64,000 bases of DNA, taken from assembly GCA_029204225.1 (NCBI GenBank), contig CM055104.1:22567952-22631951 (forward strand), written 5' to 3'. This DNA comes from Diphasiastrum complanatum (taxonomy: Eukaryota; Streptophyta; Lycopodiopsida; Lycopodiales; Lycopodiaceae). The position numbers and the translations under genes were made by a program. A model generated the notes under the pieces. That model ran no database searches and was not told where the DNA came from. It saw nothing but the letters and a program-made list of their open reading frames with translations. Positions 63,091-64,000 of this stretch are shown here, in pieces (position 1 is the first letter of the stretch; the number at the start of each line of letters is the position of its first letter).

Positions 63091-64000
63091 CAGAATCACA
63101 GATCTAGGACATAAAGTAGAGTTCAAATGTGATCAGTGCAAAGTAGTTGATAGGACAGGCAAGATCCAATCACTCGAAAAGAGGCATGGATACTTGTATA
63201 GATTAAGTAATTGCTTTTCTGCCTCTAGTCAGGCACTCAGTACTTCTATTCAAGCAAATAAAAGTTTAATTTGGAATTATAGACTTGGTTACTTGAATCA
63301 TGCTGCTATACAACAAATGTCTAAACATTCTATGTTCTTGATCTAGACTATCCTAGTAATAAAGTTGAGCTACCTATCTATCAAGACTGTTTAATTGGTA
63401 AACAAACTAGAAAACCATTTAGATCAAGCCATCAGCATACTGCTAGAGGATTGTTAGATGTTGTGCATTCAAACATTCGTGGCCTGATAAAGAATCCTTC
63501 TATGAAGGATGCAAAGTATTTTATAACTTTTATTGATGAATTCTCTAGAAGGACTATGGTGTACTTTATCAAGAAGAAATCAGAAGCTTTTAATTGATTC
63601 AGAATCTTCAAGGAGCGTGCAGAAAAAGAGACTGGAAGGACGATCAAGGCCCTGAGGTCTGACAATGGTGGAGATTACATCTCTACTAAATCTAAGGGGT
63701 ATTGCCAGAGCCAAGGCATTGAGCAACAATTCATCACTCCTTACAGTCCTCAGTCAAATGGCTTAGCCGAGAGGAAGAACCGTACTCTAGTTGAATCAGC
63801 TAAATGTATGTTGGCGCATGCATCGCTGCCCAAGAGCTTCTAGACTGAAGCTGTCGCCATTGCAGCTTACGTCTAGAACAAATGTTCGACCAAGGCCCTC
63901 TCAAGCAAAACACTTCATGATGTCTGGACAGGCTCTAAGTCTTTTGTGAAGAACCTAAGAGTATTCGGATGCATTGTCTACACGCAGATTTCGAAAGACA
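63091..64000 (+). pseudogene. pol: C10 integrase, running off the window
   Basis: GAG-pre-integrase SLIWNYRLGYLNHAAIQQMS, then the core: VVHSNIRG (first Asp changed to Asn), KALRSDNGGDYISTKS (second Asp) and NGLAERKNRTLVESAK (Glu kept), then VFGCIVYTQISK at the edge. Stops occur where relatives have Arg, Trp or Gln. Inactive. Confidence 0.86.

Larger units (their letters stand above)
60991..64000 (+). mobile_element. C10: 5' part of a copia element, plus strand, continues beyond the window
   Basis: About 0.95 kb of non-coding sequence that should contain the LTR and leader is followed by gag, knuckle, protease and integrase of the C5/C8 clade, with several stops. The LTR boundaries could not be placed, because no TG...CA end with an iMet primer site was found. 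The right end is the window edge, still inside pol. Confidence 0.75.

Overview
The window looks like a transposable-element-packed, AT-rich stretch of a plant (streptophyte) nuclear genome. It holds no confident host gene, rRNA or tRNA gene. The plant call rests on Ty1/copia and Ty3/gypsy families of plant type, primer sites matching plant initiator tRNA-Met and tRNA-Asp, and CACTA (En/Spm)-like transposase remnants. Nothing pins the lineage further. Working names: C1-C10 are copia-type elements or fragments, and E1-E5 are pieces of one gypsy family.

Layout. 1-4301: two copies of a ~410-bp repeat 2.5 kb apart, short tandem repeats, then unidentified AT-rich DNA. 4302-16375: E1, a decayed minus-strand gypsy element split by C1 (9627-15940), a complete, very young copia element with near-identical 862-bp LTRs and a CTTCC target-site duplication. 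16376-19902: copia fragments C2 and C3, a 29-bp tandem repeat and a 198-bp (GA)n tract. 19903-28402: E2, a minus-strand gypsy element with a 3' LTR, an extra ORF downstream of pol (ORF3), gag-pol remnants, a tRNA-Asp primer site and a truncated 5' LTR. 28403-35636: copia fragment C4 split by complete but old C5 (28954-35544, duplication GTTTG). 35637-41575: gypsy scrap E3, copia-type element C6 with a 3.9-kb non-coding interior, and copia gag C7. 41576-49555: plus-strand gypsy pieces E5 (integrase end, long ORF3, LTR) and E4 (RT to integrase). 49556-51170: copia fragment C8. 51171-~60990: a CACTA-like DNA transposon remnant interrupted by C9 (51352-56905, duplication ACGGC). ~60990-64000: copia C10, running out of the window.

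The most interesting object is C9. It is a young, structurally complete copia-type LTR element whose interior is one uninterrupted ~1,024-codon ORF that starts as a normal Gag with a zinc knuckle. It continues into a long C-terminal part with no recognisable protease or integrase. That part carries what looks by eye like a heavily diverged RT with the catalytic Asp-Asp replaced by Gly-Gly. C9 shares its Gag type, LTR outer terminus, primer site and 13-nt stop-to-LTR spacing with C1, so C1-like elements are plausible sources of the enzymes that moved it. C1 itself is nearly intact but has an in-frame UAG between capsid and nucleocapsid/pol and an Asn at the expected protease catalytic Asp. The second notable object is the gypsy ORF3, a large post-pol protein with conserved ends, a Ser/Thr/Pro-rich middle and a coiled coil. 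The rest is a nested record of insertions, deletions and decay.
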